Of a stretch of 64,000 bases of DNA, positions 52,012 to 60,754 are shown piece after piece. This DNA is from an uncultured Tenacibaculum sp. (GTDB lineage Bacteria; Bacteroidota; Bacteroidia; Flavobacteriales; Flavobacteriaceae). Below the pieces are notes generated by a model. That model was not told the DNA's origin, searched no databases, and saw only the letters and a list, made by a program, of their open reading frames with translations. Location: the NCBI GenBank assembly GCA_947496185.1, contig CANMCD010000005.1, positions 186,001 to 250,000 on the forward strand. Direction: 5' to 3'. Each line of letters starts with the position of its first letter. Position 1 is the stretch's first letter. A program made the translations under genes and the position numbers.

Positions 52012-52796
52012 GATAATTCTACTTCTTTTTTAATTGCCTTACTTAAAAGTTTTATTGAAATTCTAGAAGGGAGCATCCGTAATACAAATTCACTAAACTG
52101 ATTAAGTTTTCCCGGAATTACCCTTTCTTTATTTTGAAACATCATTTCGATACTAATAGACGCAATATCTTTCAAGCTAACGAGGCTGGATTTAACAAAA
52201 TTACTTTGTTTCGCAATTCTAGCCGTTACTTCTGGATTTGTTTCCATTGGGCCAGGGTATACCACTGTTACAGAAATATTTTTGTCTTTAAGCTCTTCTC
52301 GCAATCCGAGAGAGAAATGATCGATGAATTTTTTAGAAGCAGGATAAACCGTTTTAAAACCAATCGGACTAAAGGCAGCCATACTAGATACATTAAGTAT
52401 ATAACTCTTATCCCTATTGGATAAATTAGATATTAATAGTTTGGTTATTAGTGAAGTTGAAATGATGTTCAAACGAATGATGTTTTCAATATAATCAATA
52501 GACGCATCATCTATTTTTTTAGAACCACCACACCCTGCATTGTTGATTAGAATAGCTAATTCATAATTATTTGCCCACTCGCAGAGATTTAAAACATTTT
52601 TTTTAAATGTTAAATCTGTTTCATAATAATCGACTTTTACAGTATACGTATCCTCTAATTCTTTAGAAATATTTTGAAGCCCTTCATGAGGCAATGAAAC
52701 TAAAAGTAAGTTGTATCCTCTATTAGCCAAATCTTTAGCAAAAGACAGTCCCAATCCCTGACTGGCTCCAGTAATAAGTGCAAACTGTTTTTTCAT
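52008..52796 (-). CDS. SDR family NAD(P)-dependent oxidoreductase
   Basis: Classical SDR of 262 residues: FALITGASQGLGLSFAKDL, NNAGCGGS, SYILNVSSMAAFSP with the catalytic serine, and VYPASKKFIDHFS containing YPASK. It resembles the long-chain ketoreductase group. First gene of a two-gene operon with the extended SDR at 51037, divergent from cinA with 93 bases between. Confidence 0.92.
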   Translation of the reverse strand: MKKQFALITGASQGLGLSFAKDLANRGYNLLLVSLPHEGLQNISKELEDTYTVKVDYYETDLTFKKNVLNLCEWANNYELAILINNAGCGGSKKIDDASIDYIENIIRLNIISTSLITKLLISNLSNRDKSYILNVSSMAAFSPIGFKTVYPASKKFIDHFSLGLREELKDKNISVTVVYPGPMETNPEVTARIAKQSNFVKSSLVSLKDIASISIEMMFQNKERVIPGKLNQFSEFVLRMLPSRISIKLLSKAIKKEVELS

Positions 52797-52859
52797 GTCG
52801 ATTTTTTATGTAAGTAAAAATACTTTTAAAATATCATTAAGATTCATAAAAAATAGTTA

Positions 52860-52867
52860 TACATTTG
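52860..52867 (+). promoter_or_regulatory. -7 box TACATTTG of cinA
   Basis: Exact TAnnTTTG match 23 bases before the cinA start. A second, weaker AAATATTTG lies just after it within a 12-bp palindrome ACAAATATTTGT (52868-52879). No clear TTG at -33. Confidence 0.5.
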
Positions 52868-52889
52868 ACAAATATTTGTTAAAAAAAAC

Positions 52890-54137
52890 TTGAAAGCAGA
52901 AATTATAACCATAGGAGATGAAATCCTTATAGGTCAGATTGTTGACACCAATTCACAGTGGATTGGGAGTGCACTTAATAAAATTGGAATATCGGTACAT
53001 CAAATATCTTCGATTCAGGATGATGAAGCACATATTTTATCTGCTTTACAAGAAGCAGAAAGTAGGGCAGATGTTGTTATTATAACAGGCGGTTTAGGCC
53101 CTACAAAAGACGATATAACCAAAAAAACGATCGCTAAATATTTTCGTGACGAAACCTTTGTTGAATATCCTGAAGTGATCGATACTATAAAGAAATTATT
53201 TAAGAAGGTTAATCATCCTTTTAATGAGGTACAACAATACCAAGCACAAATACCTTCCAAGGCAACGTTGTTAATGAATAATTATGGAACAGCTCCGGGG
53301 ATGTGGTTTTATGAAAATGATACCGTTTTTGTTTCGTTGCCTGGCGTGCCTTATGAAATGAAAGGTTTGATGCAAGAAGCAGTATTACCTAGGTTACAGA
53401 AAAACTTTAAACTTCCTGTAATAGTTCACAAAACCATAATGACTTATGGAATAGGGGAAAGTGTTATTGCTGAAAGGATTTCAGAATGGGAAGAAAATCT
53501 TCCTACGTATATAAAATTAGCGTATTTGCCTTCTTTTGGAAAAGTTCGTTTGCGATTGTCCGCAAAAGGAGATGATAAGCAGGTATTAGAAGCAGCAGTG
53601 TCTGACAGGATAAAAGCGTTACTAGCATTATTGTCCGATATCACTGTTTCGGTTGAAGAAGGCGATTCTATAGAAAAAATAATAGGAAAGTTACTTGTTA
53701 GTAAAAAACAAACGTTAAGTACCGCAGAAAGTTTGACAGGAGGGAAAATAGCGGCCACATTGGTTGCTGAGGCGGGATCTTCTGCATATTATAAAGGAAG
53801 TTTTGTTACGTACACAGCCGAAACCAAGCAAGCATTATTGGGGGTTTCAGAACTAGCGATACAAACAGATTCAACCGTAAGTGAAACGGTAGCAAAACAG
53901 ATGGCAATTGGCGCAAAAAATAAACTTAATACGAATTTTGCAGTGGCTGTAACAGGAAATGCAGGACCCACTACGGATAAAAATGATAAAAAAGTAGGGG
54001 TTGTATATATTGCGATTGCCTGTGATAAAGAAGTTGAAGTACATGAATTTAACTTTGGTCAACCTAGAGAAAAAGTAATCAATAGAACGGTAACGAAGGC
54101 TTTAGAGTTATTACAAAATAAGATTATAAAAAATTAA
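52890..54137 (+). CDS. cinA: CinA-family nicotinamide-nucleotide amidohydrolase
   Basis: 415 residues with the standard two parts: a MoeA/MogA-like N-terminal domain (residues about 1-165; AEIITIGDEILIGQIVDTNS, IITGGLGPTKDD, GTAPGMW, LPGVPYEM) and a C-terminal CinA deamidase domain (about 260-415; TLSTAESLTGGKIAATLVAEAGSS). It recycles nicotinamide mononucleotide. The start codon is TTG (52890), as MKAEIITIGDE is the exact family start and no ATG precedes it in frame. Followed by rpmB from its own promoter. Confidence 0.94.
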   Translation: MKAEIITIGDEILIGQIVDTNSQWIGSALNKIGISVHQISSIQDDEAHILSALQEAESRADVVIITGGLGPTKDDITKKTIAKYFRDETFVEYPEVIDTIKKLFKKVNHPFNEVQQYQAQIPSKATLLMNNYGTAPGMWFYENDTVFVSLPGVPYEMKGLMQEAVLPRLQKNFKLPVIVHKTIMTYGIGESVIAERISEWEENLPTYIKLAYLPSFGKVRLRLSAKGDDKQVLEAAVSDRIKALLALLSDITVSVEEGDSIEKIIGKLLVSKKQTLSTAESLTGGKIAATLVAEAGSSAYYKGSFVTYTAETKQALLGVSELAIQTDSTVSETVAKQMAIGAKNKLNTNFAVAVTGNAGPTTDKNDKKVGVVYIAIACDKEVEVHEFNFGQPREKVINRTVTKALELLQNKIIKN

Positions 54138-54169
54138 TTGTCTATATTTTTTTAATACTCTAAAATTAG

Positions 54170-54177
54170 TATATTTG
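54170..54177 (+). promoter_or_regulatory. -7 box TATATTTG of the rpmB operon
   Basis: An exact TAnnTTTG followed by GCACC, a form typical of ribosomal protein operons in this phylum, 40 bases before rpmB. A T run lies 19 bases upstream (54146-54153). Confidence 0.75.
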
Positions 54178-54217
54178 CACCTCGTTTAGAAATAACACTT
54201 TTAAAACTGTCAAGAAG

Positions 54218-54457
54218 ATGTCTAGAGTTTGTGAATTAACAGGAAAGAAAGCGATGGTTGGAAACAACGTTTCGCACGCTTTAAATAGAACCAAAAGAAA
54301 GTTTAACGCTAATTTAATGACGAAGCGTTTTTATATTCCAGAAGAAGATAAATGGGTAAAATTAAAAGTATCTGCTTCTGCATTAAAAAATATTAATAAA
54401 AAAGGAATATCTGCTGTTATTAAAGAGGCAAGAGAAAAAGGTTTCTTAACCAAATAA
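54218..54457 (+). CDS. rpmB: 50S ribosomal protein L28
   Basis: 79 residues, normal for bL28. Starts [21 protein letters not shown], with [20 protein letters not shown] in the middle and [10 protein letters not shown] at the end. First gene of the conserved rpmB, rpmG, DUF4295 cluster, preceded by a strong promoter of the Bacteroidota type. Has no zinc Cys pairs beyond the single cysteine. Confidence 0.98.
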   Translation: MSRVCELTGKKAMVGNNVSHALNRTKRKFNANLMTKRFYIPEEDKWVKLKVSASALKNINKKGISAVIKEAREKGFLTK

Positions 54458-54485
54458 TTCCTTTACTAGATAAAAATATACGAAG

Positions 54486-54668
54486 ATGGCAAAAAAAGGA
54501 AATAGAGTTCAAGTAATTTTAGAATGTACTGAACACAAAGGAACTGGATTACCAGGGACTTCGAGATATATTACCACAAAAAACAAAAAGAACACTCCTG
54601 ACAGAATGGAATTAAAGAAATTTAATCCAATCTTGAAGAAAATGACAGTTCACAAAGAAATTAAATAA
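54486..54668 (+). CDS. rpmG: 50S ribosomal protein L33
   Basis: 60-residue bL33: [21 protein letters not shown], then [23 protein letters not shown] and the end MTVHKEIK. The zinc-binding Cys pairs are missing except for one Cys, so it is a C-minus form. 28 bases from rpmB, 26 bases before the DUF4295 gene. Confidence 0.98.
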   Translation: MAKKGNRVQVILECTEHKGTGLPGTSRYITTKNKKNTPDRMELKKFNPILKKMTVHKEIK

Positions 54669-54694
54669 TAGCTACGGCATAAATTTTAGTTAAA

Positions 54695-54847
54695 ATGGCA
54701 AAGAAATCAGTAGCAACTTTACAAACAGGTTCGAAAAGATTAACCAAAGCTATCAAAATGGTAAAATCACCAAAATCAGGTGCATATACTTTTGTTGAGG
54801 CTATTATGGATCCAACACAAGTTAAGGACTTTTTAGCAAAAAAGTAA
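54695..54847 (+). CDS. DUF4295 family protein
   Basis: 50 residues beginning MAKKSVATLQTGSKRLTKA, then IKMVKSPKSGAYTFVEAIMD and the end DFLAKK. A small basic protein found almost always after rpmG in Bacteroidota. It is a likely ribosome-associated protein but has no established function. A terminator hairpin follows. Confidence 0.95.
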   Translation: MAKKSVATLQTGSKRLTKAIKMVKSPKSGAYTFVEAIMDPTQVKDFLAKK

Positions 54848-54868
54848 TTCTTGTAAAACAGTTTAAAG

Positions 54869-54905
54869 AAAAGCTACTTTCAATTTTTGAAAGTGGCTTT
54901 TTTTA
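54869..54905 (+). terminator. Intrinsic terminator after DUF4295
   Basis: AAAAGCTACTTTCAA pairs with TTGAAAGTGGCTTTT (one A-G-type mismatch read as G-T wobble in RNA) around TTT, followed by T residues. It separates the ribosomal genes from ftsY, which must have its own promoter or be read through. Confidence 0.85.
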
Positions 54906-55026
54906 TGTTAACAAAAATATTATTTTTGAACATTGTCTTGATTTTGTATTATAACAAGACAATATGTCTGCTAAATAAAATTTGGTATAGTTTTTAACCT
55001 AATTTAAGTGATTGTAAAGTTTAACC

Positions 55027-55980
55027 ATGGGTTTTTTTAAAAAGATATTTTCAAAAGAAAAAAAAGAAACATTAGATAAAGGACTAGAGAAATCAAAGTC
55101 TAGTTTTTTTACTAAACTTTCTAAAGCAGTAGCGGGTAAGTCCAAAGTTGATGATGATGTGTTGGACAATCTAGAAGAAGTATTAGTTTCTTCTGATGTA
55201 GGTGTAGGGACTACTTTGAAAGTTATTGAAAGAATAGAAGAACGTGTTGCGAAAGATAAGTATTTAGGTACCGAAGAATTAAATAGTATTTTAAGAGAAG
55301 AAATTACTAGTTTATTATCTGAAACCAATACAGGAAATGCCACAGACTTTAGTATTCCTACCAATACCAAGCCTTATGTATTAATGGTAGTGGGGGTAAA
55401 TGGAGTTGGTAAAACCACTACTATAGGTAAGTTAGCAGCTCAGTTTAAAAAGAAAGGATTAAAAGTGGTACTTGGTGCTGCAGATACTTTTAGAGCAGCG
55501 GCTATTGATCAATTGCAAGTATGGGCTGATCGAACAGGAGTTCCTATTATACGTCAAGAAATGGGATCAGATCCAGCTTCTGTAGCATATGACACGGTAA
55601 CCTCAGGTATAAATCAAGGAGCGGATGTCATCATTATTGATACAGCAGGAAGATTACATAATAAGGTTAATTTGATGAATGAATTATCAAAAATTAAACG
55701 CGTAATGCAAAAGGTGATTCCAGATGCACCACACGATGTTTTATTGGTATTAGATGGTTCTACAGGTCAAAATGCCTTCGAACAGGCGAAGCAATTTACC
55801 AAAGCAACAGAGGTAACTTCACTTGCTGTAACCAAATTGGACGGAACTGCAAAAGGTGGTGTAGTGATTGGTATTTCTGATCAATTTAAAATTCCAGTGA
55901 AGTATATTGGAGTAGGAGAGGGAATTGATGACCTGCAAGTATTTAATAAATACGAATTCGTAGATAGCTTTTTTAAATAG
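55027..55980 (+). CDS. ftsY: Signal recognition particle receptor FtsY
   Basis: SRP-GTPase that docks ribosome-nascent chain complexes at the membrane, 317 residues with a short basic N-terminal part (MGFFKKIFSKEKKE), as usual for this phylum. Complete G motifs: GVNGVGKTTTIGKLA (G1), ADTFRAAA (insert box), IIDTAGR (G3), TKLDGTAKGG (G4), and the closing YIGVGEGIDDLQVFN. In the conserved rpmB-rpmG-DUF4295-ftsY order. Confidence 0.98.
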   Translation: MGFFKKIFSKEKKETLDKGLEKSKSSFFTKLSKAVAGKSKVDDDVLDNLEEVLVSSDVGVGTTLKVIERIEERVAKDKYLGTEELNSILREEITSLLSETNTGNATDFSIPTNTKPYVLMVVGVNGVGKTTTIGKLAAQFKKKGLKVVLGAADTFRAAAIDQLQVWADRTGVPIIRQEMGSDPASVAYDTVTSGINQGADVIIIDTAGRLHNKVNLMNELSKIKRVMQKVIPDAPHDVLLVLDGSTGQNAFEQAKQFTKATEVTSLAVTKLDGTAKGGVVIGISDQFKIPVKYIGVGEGIDDLQVFNKYEFVDSFFK

Positions 55981-56008
55981 TATATATCATCACCATAAGA
56001 AAAAATAA

Positions 56009-56042
56009 AAAACTCCGCTTTAAATAGAAAAAGCGGAGTTTT
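56009..56042. terminator. Bidirectional intrinsic terminator
   Basis: AAAACTCCGCTTT (56009-56021) and AAAGCGGAGTTTT (56030-56042) form a perfect 13-bp stem with A and T runs on either side, between the convergent ftsY and FN3 lipoprotein genes. Confidence 0.92.
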
Positions 56043-56062
56043 GTCTTATTTATTTGTGACTA

Positions 56063-57109
56063 CTATAAGCTGCTAATTCCAGTTACTTTAAGTGGCCCAT
56101 GCCAATCACTTACATTATTATCTCCACAGATACCTCTTACATATATATCATATTCTTGACCAACTCTTAGTCCAATGAGGGTAGCGCCAAGTGCCGATAC
56201 GGTTCTTTCTACTTGTATCTTGTCTGTAGTATCACCTGAGTAAACAGCGATAATCTTCCAGTTTTTTTCTTTATTTATAGCTGTCCATCGGAAGTTATAC
56301 TCAACAAACGTTTGTATTTGTCCTTCAATTGTAATTGTTCTGTTCTTAGTATCGTGAAGCCTAAGGTTTTTAGGTTTAAGACAGTTTAAATTTGATTCTT
56401 CAGGTCCAGTTTTGGCACTAAAAACAGGTGTCCAATTACTGTAACCACTACCTTTACAAATGGTTCTTACGTAAAAATCGTATACAGTATTAGGGCTTAG
56501 ATTATTAATTACAACAGTTTCGATTGAATTTTGTGTTTTGGTAAACGTTTCTCCGTTACCCAATACAAATCCTTTCGCACCATATTGTACCTCAACCCCA
56601 GAAACTTTATGATGATTTGTTCCTTTATTTTTCCAAGTCAATCCGATATAATTTGGAGCAATATGCTCCCCTTTATAATCCAAATCTTTGGCAATTTCTA
56701 ATTCGCTAGGGGTATCACAAAAAATATTAGTTGCTTCTGTAGTAAAAGAAAAAGGACCTACCCAATCTTCAAATTTATTTGTTTTTTTACATAAGCCTCT
56801 CACATAATAATCATATTTGCGGTTTGCAAATAAACTTTCAAGCCTTAAAAACGTTTCTGTAGTCGATTTTACAGTTCCTTTTCCTTGTGAGAACCCAGAA
56901 GCGCCGTATTCAACTTCAAAAGATGAAATAGCAGCGGTATCCGCTTCCCAGCCTAAGGTAGCACGCGTATTGGTAATGCTATCAGCACTTAATTTACTCT
57001 TAATACTACAGGTGCTAGACTTGTCAGGTGTTTTTTTTGTGACATTATCGTTATTGGATGAGCAGTTTAATAGGAGAAATGCGAATGAATAAACAAAATA
57101 TTTTTTCAT
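56063..57109 (-). CDS. Fibronectin type III lipoprotein
   Basis: 348 residues. Lipoprotein signal (SFAFLLLNCSS; Cys near 16), then three fibronectin type III-like domains: about 33-130 (TRATLGWEADTAAISSFEVEYG), 135-235 (PNYIGLTWKNKGTNHHKVSGVEVQYG) and 240-345. Each of the first two ends with a YYVRGLCKK / FYVRTICKG strand. Probably a surface adhesin or binding protein. It interrupts the ftsY to rimO order on the opposite strand, so it may be a later insertion. Confidence 0.85.
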   Translation of the reverse strand: MKKYFVYSFAFLLLNCSSNNDNVTKKTPDKSSTCSIKSKLSADSITNTRATLGWEADTAAISSFEVEYGASGFSQGKGTVKSTTETFLRLESLFANRKYDYYVRGLCKKTNKFEDWVGPFSFTTEATNIFCDTPSELEIAKDLDYKGEHIAPNYIGLTWKNKGTNHHKVSGVEVQYGAKGFVLGNGETFTKTQNSIETVVINNLSPNTVYDFYVRTICKGSGYSNWTPVFSAKTGPEESNLNCLKPKNLRLHDTKNRTITIEGQIQTFVEYNFRWTAINKEKNWKIIAVYSGDTTDKIQVERTVSALGATLIGLRVGQEYDIYVRGICGDNNVSDWHGPLKVTGISSL

Positions 57110-57261
57110 TTAGATAATTTTTTATTGAACTACAAAATTAGATAAAAGCAATGTGGCGAAGAAAAAAGCAATAAAATTACACTAGTTGTATAAATAGTAT
57201 AGAATATTACATAAATATACTGTTAAGTGTAAAAATTAAGAAATCATTTCCTGTTAAAAAC

Positions 57262-57281
57262 AAAAAGTCAAGATGAGTTCA
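57262..57281 (+). repeat. Solo copy of the GTCAAGATGAGTTC motif upstream of rimO
   Basis: AAAAAGTCAAGATGAGTTCA identical at all 20 positions to 23144-23163, 86 bases before the rimO ATG and with no inverted partner nearby. Followed by ATAAATAAG, as the 23164 copy is followed by ATACAT. Confidence 0.7.
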
Positions 57282-57340
57282 ATAAATAAGAACTTTATAG
57301 TTATTAGTGATCAAGATAAAAGTAAGTCATTAAAAAACTT

Positions 57341-57348
57341 TATTTTTG
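57341..57348 (+). promoter_or_regulatory. -7 box TATTTTTG of rimO
   Basis: Exact TAnnTTTG match 20 bases before the ATG at 57368; the motif copy at 57262-57281 lies about 60 bases further upstream. Confidence 0.55.
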
Positions 57349-57367
57349 CGCATCGAATTTTTTGAAA

Positions 57368-58684
57368 ATGCGTACAAAAACAGTCAAACAGAATAAGGTT
57401 AATGTAGTTACTTTAGGATGCTCTAAAAATATTTACGATAGTGAGGTATTAATGGGGCAACTAAAAGCGAATGGGAAAGAGGTAGTTCATGAAGATGAAA
57501 ATGACGAAGGAAATATTGTCGTTATTAATACTTGTGGTTTTATAGGGAAAGCGAAAGAAGAAAGTATTGATACAATTTTACATTATGCACAGAAGAAAGA
57601 GGTAGGAGCCGTTGACAAAGTTTTTGTTACTGGCTGTTTGAGTGAACGCTACAAACCTGATTTAGAAAAAGAGATTACCAATGTAGACCAATATTTTGGA
57701 ACACATGATTTGCCCAATTTATTAAAAGTATTAGAAGCCGATTATAAACACGAGTTGATTGGAGAACGTTTGACGACGACTCCGAAGCATTATGCGTATT
57801 TAAAGATCGCAGAAGGATGTGACCGTCCGTGTTCTTTTTGTGCTATCCCTTTGATGCGAGGGAAACACAAATCAACACCGATTGAAAAATTGGTGATAGA
57901 AGCTGAGAAACTTGCTGAAAAAGGGATCAAAGAGATCATGTTGATTGCACAAGATTTGACCTATTACGGTTTAGATTTATATAAGAAAAGAGCCTTAGCA
58001 GATTTATTAAAAGCCTTGGTGAAAGTTGAGGGTATTGAGTGGATTCGTTTGCATTATGCTTTTCCTACGGGTTTTCCGATGGATGTATTGGAAGTGATGA
58101 GAGACGAACCAAAAGTTTGTAACTATTTAGATATTCCATTACAGCATATCAATACAGAGATATTAAAATCAATGAAGCGAGGGACGACGCATGAAAAAAC
58201 AACTCATTTGATACAAAAATTCAGAGAGTTTGTTCCGAATATGGCAATAAGGACAACTTTAATTGTTGGTTACCCAGGAGAAACGGAAGCACAATTTCAA
58301 GAGTTAAAAGATTGGGTAGAAGCCATGCGTTTTGAACGATTGGGAGCTTTTGAATATTCGCATGAAGAAAATACAGGGGCATTTAATTTGGTAGATGATG
58401 TACCTGATGAAGTGAAGTTTAGAAGAGTGAATGAGATCATGGAGGTGCAATCTCAAATTTCATGGGAATTGAATCAAGAGAAAATTGGCAATACCTATCG
58501 TTGTTTGTTTGATAGAAAAGATGGAGAATATTACTACGGACGTACCGAGTTCGACTCACCCGATGTAGATAACGATGTTATTGTAGATGCTAAAAAACAT
58601 TATATAAAACTAGGAGAATTTATCGATATAAAAATTAACGAAGCAGGTGATTTTGATTTGTACGGAGCACCTGTCAATGAGTAA
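57368..58684 (+). CDS. rimO: Ribosomal protein S12 methylthiotransferase RimO
   Basis: Radical-SAM enzyme that methylthiolates Asp of ribosomal protein S12, 438 residues from the ATG at 57368; a TTG at 57362 would add two residues. N-terminal MTTase domain cysteines in TLGCSKNIYDSE, INTCGFIGKAK and VTGCLSERY, radical-SAM CDRPCSFCAIPLMRGKHKS, and a TRAM domain near the C-terminus. GFIGKAKEESID and EGCDRPCSF distinguish RimO from MiaB. Follows the FN3 lipoprotein gene divergently. Confidence 0.97.
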   Translation: MRTKTVKQNKVNVVTLGCSKNIYDSEVLMGQLKANGKEVVHEDENDEGNIVVINTCGFIGKAKEESIDTILHYAQKKEVGAVDKVFVTGCLSERYKPDLEKEITNVDQYFGTHDLPNLLKVLEADYKHELIGERLTTTPKHYAYLKIAEGCDRPCSFCAIPLMRGKHKSTPIEKLVIEAEKLAEKGIKEIMLIAQDLTYYGLDLYKKRALADLLKALVKVEGIEWIRLHYAFPTGFPMDVLEVMRDEPKVCNYLDIPLQHINTEILKSMKRGTTHEKTTHLIQKFREFVPNMAIRTTLIVGYPGETEAQFQELKDWVEAMRFERLGAFEYSHEENTGAFNLVDDVPDEVKFRRVNEIMEVQSQISWELNQEKIGNTYRCLFDRKDGEYYYGRTEFDSPDVDNDVIVDAKKHYIKLGEFIDIKINEAGDFDLYGAPVNE

Positions 58685-58722
58685 GAAAAGTGCTTAAAAA
58701 AATGTGTTTGAGAAATTAAATT

Positions 58723-59304
58723 ATGGAAAAGTTAATTAAATACATTAACAGTTATGTTCGTTTAGAGAAAAAAGATTTAGATGATATTTTGTCTTTTTTT
58801 GAGAAAAAGAAATTCTCAAAAGACAAGTTTATAATAAAAAAAGAACAAGTAGTAACGGACTATTATTTTATTGCTTCAGGAGGGCTTATTATATATGATA
58901 TAAAAGAGGAGGTTCCGTTTACAAGGTATTTTGCTTTTGAAAATGAATTTATAGGAGATATTTCTAAAATTAGAAATCGTGGTCGTTCAGATTCGTATAT
59001 CAAAGCAATTGAAGACACGGAGTTGTATTGTATCTCTTATAAAGATATGGAAGCATTGTATGATCGGTATCCCCTTTGGCAAAAGTTTGGTAGACTTATG
59101 TGGGAAGATGCTTTTGTAAGTGTACTATACGGTATTCATAACTTTCAATCACTAACAGCTAAAGAACGTTATTTGGATTTATTAAAACGCTCTGATTTGA
59201 TTTTTAGAGTGCCGTTAAAGGATCTTTCATTATTTTTAGGTATTACACCTCAGTCTTTAAGCCGTATTCGCAAGGAAATAAGTGCTTCAAATGACCCTAC
59301 ATAA
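58723..59304 (+). CDS. Crp/Fnr family transcriptional regulator
   Basis: 193 residues: cyclic-nucleotide-binding-like fold (about 10-120; KDKFIIKKEQVVTDYYFIASGGLIIY, FIGDIS) and a C-terminal winged helix (about 145-190; FRVPLKDLSLFLGITPQSLSRIRKE). Has no Fe-S cysteine cluster of the Fnr type, so it is not an O2 sensor of that design. A palindrome with an Fnr-type half-site lies in front of the next operon, which makes that operon its likely target. 38 bases after rimO. Confidence 0.9.
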   Translation: MEKLIKYINSYVRLEKKDLDDILSFFEKKKFSKDKFIIKKEQVVTDYYFIASGGLIIYDIKEEVPFTRYFAFENEFIGDISKIRNRGRSDSYIKAIEDTELYCISYKDMEALYDRYPLWQKFGRLMWEDAFVSVLYGIHNFQSLTAKERYLDLLKRSDLIFRVPLKDLSLFLGITPQSLSRIRKEISASNDPT

Positions 59305-59324
59305 AAACGCAGTATTAGACTTCA

Positions 59325-59344
59325 AAAAAGTCAAGATGAGTTCT
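59325..59344 (+). repeat. Solo copy of the GTCAAGATGAGTTC motif upstream of the 59423 operon
   Basis: AAAAAGTCAAGATGAGTTCT, 19 of 20 identical to 23144-23163; 79 bases before the ATG at 59423, on the same strand as the downstream genes. Confidence 0.7.
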
Positions 59345-59390
59345 ATAAGATTAATTATCATTTGTTAATTTTAGGTGTCTTAAATCGGAC

Positions 59391-59421
59391 AATATTTGTA
59401 TTGAATTTAATCAATACAAAT
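59391..59421 (+). promoter_or_regulatory. AATATTTG -7 box overlapping an Fnr-like palindrome
   Basis: ATTTGTATTGA (59394-59404) and TCAATACAAAT (59411-59421) are exact reverse complements around ATTTAA. The centre, TTGA-N6-TCAA, follows the spacing of the Fnr consensus TTGAT-N4-ATCAA. It overlaps the AATATTTG -7 box and ends one base before the ATG at 59423, so a bound protein would block transcription start. Confidence 0.65.
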
Positions 59422-59422
59422 C

Positions 59423-60337
59423 ATGTTTAGAAAAAAAATAGTAATTATAGCAATAGCCCTTCTTGGTAAAGTTTACGGACAAGTAACGGGAGATGTATTT
59501 GTTTTGGATAGGGACAGAGATGTTTTTTATGCTCATTATACTTCCGATATAAGTGATAATTCGTTATTTGATTACCAAAGAGTGAGTAGTAAACTAAGTT
59601 TTTCTCCTATAGGTGTTAACAAATTGGCTTTTTATAATACTGTGGGGGTAGACTATCATTCAATTCAATATGGAATATACAAACCCTCATTCTTAAGAGA
59701 AAAAGAACGCTATTATAATGTAAATTATAGTTTGTTGGCTCAGTACGGAATTGCTAAGAATTGGTCGTTAAATGCTTTAATTATGCCACATCTTATTGGG
59801 AGTTTCAATGATCAAATAAAAACGGATGGTTTTAAGATCAATGGTATGTTGTTCGCAGAAAAACGTTTTAATACCAAAAACAAGAATACGTATTACATTT
59901 TTAGTTTTGGGGTAGGGTACTTAACACTCGCAGGAAAAACAAGAATAAACCCTGTGGTTAATATCAAGGGAAATGTCAACGATAAAATATCATTTGCTCT
60001 AGGACTGCCTAGTACCTATGTGAAATACGATTTCGATACAAAACATGCTGTAAAATTAGTCGGTGATTTGAATGATTTTTCAGTGAGAATAGAAAATCCT
60101 TTTTTGGTTAATCAAGAAAATAATATGAGTGTTCTTACATCTGTTTTTACAACCATCTCTGTTGGTATAGAATATAATTATTGGTTTACTAAAAGAATGG
60201 GAATCATGGTAAGAGGAACGCATTCAGTTTTTGAAAAACATGCATTTGAAGATGCAACTGGTGCGTATGTATCGGGTTTTAGTGTTCCATTGAAATCATA
60301 CCTGTCTGCTGGAGTTAAAATTAACGTATTTAGATAA
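59423..60337 (+). CDS. Outer-membrane beta-barrel protein (DUF6268-like)
   Basis: 304 residues with a signal peptide (VIIAIALLGKVYGQ) followed by alternating beta-strand segments rich in aromatic residues (YHSIQYGIYKPSF, YYNVNYSLLAQYG) and the terminal strand LSAGVKINVFR. Looks like a small outer-membrane barrel; DUF6268 is a guess. First gene of an operon with a membrane protein and an NmrA-like gene, nine bases apart. A repressor-type palindrome covers its transcription start. Confidence 0.7.
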   Translation: MFRKKIVIIAIALLGKVYGQVTGDVFVLDRDRDVFYAHYTSDISDNSLFDYQRVSSKLSFSPIGVNKLAFYNTVGVDYHSIQYGIYKPSFLREKERYYNVNYSLLAQYGIAKNWSLNALIMPHLIGSFNDQIKTDGFKINGMLFAEKRFNTKNKNTYYIFSFGVGYLTLAGKTRINPVVNIKGNVNDKISFALGLPSTYVKYDFDTKHAVKLVGDLNDFSVRIENPFLVNQENNMSVLTSVFTTISVGIEYNYWFTKRMGIMVRGTHSVFEKHAFEDATGAYVSGFSVPLKSYLSAGVKINVFR

Positions 60338-60346
60338 TTATAGGTT

Positions 60347-60754
60347 ATGAGGAATGCAAGTTCAATAGATAGTAATTTTACGATTAAAACATTTTTAGCA
60401 GCAACGTTACCTGCTTATATTTTCCCTGCATTGATGTCATGGGGAGCGGGATGGTTGATGGAAAATGAGGTGTTAATGGCATCAAGTTTTGTAAGTATAG
60501 CATTACCATCATTGGTGGCAACGATAGTTACTTACGTGATATTATGGCAAATGGAGGTTCAGGAGAAAGGGATGAAAAATAAATATATAAAAACCAGTAT
60601 AATATTAGGGATCACGATAGGGATAGCATTTGCCATTATATTACTATTCCATTGGCAGAGGTTTATTTTTGATATTATTTTCTCAACAATGTTAGGAACT
60701 GTAATAACAGCTTGGAGGTTACCCGTAAAACAAAATGAAAATTATGAATATTGA
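60347..60754 (+). CDS. Small inner-membrane protein
   Basis: 135 residues with four hydrophobic segments (FLAATLPAYIFPALMSWGAGWL, VLMASSFVSIALPSLVATIVTYVIL, IKTSIILGITIGIAFAIILLF and FIFDIIFSTMLGTVITAW). No family recognised for certain. Its last codons overlap the start of the NmrA-like gene by about 11-20 bases, so they are translationally coupled. It may be a membrane partner of the enzyme. Confidence 0.75.
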   Translation: MRNASSIDSNFTIKTFLAATLPAYIFPALMSWGAGWLMENEVLMASSFVSIALPSLVATIVTYVILWQMEVQEKGMKNKYIKTSIILGITIGIAFAIILLFHWQRFIFDIIFSTMLGTVITAWRLPVKQNENYEY

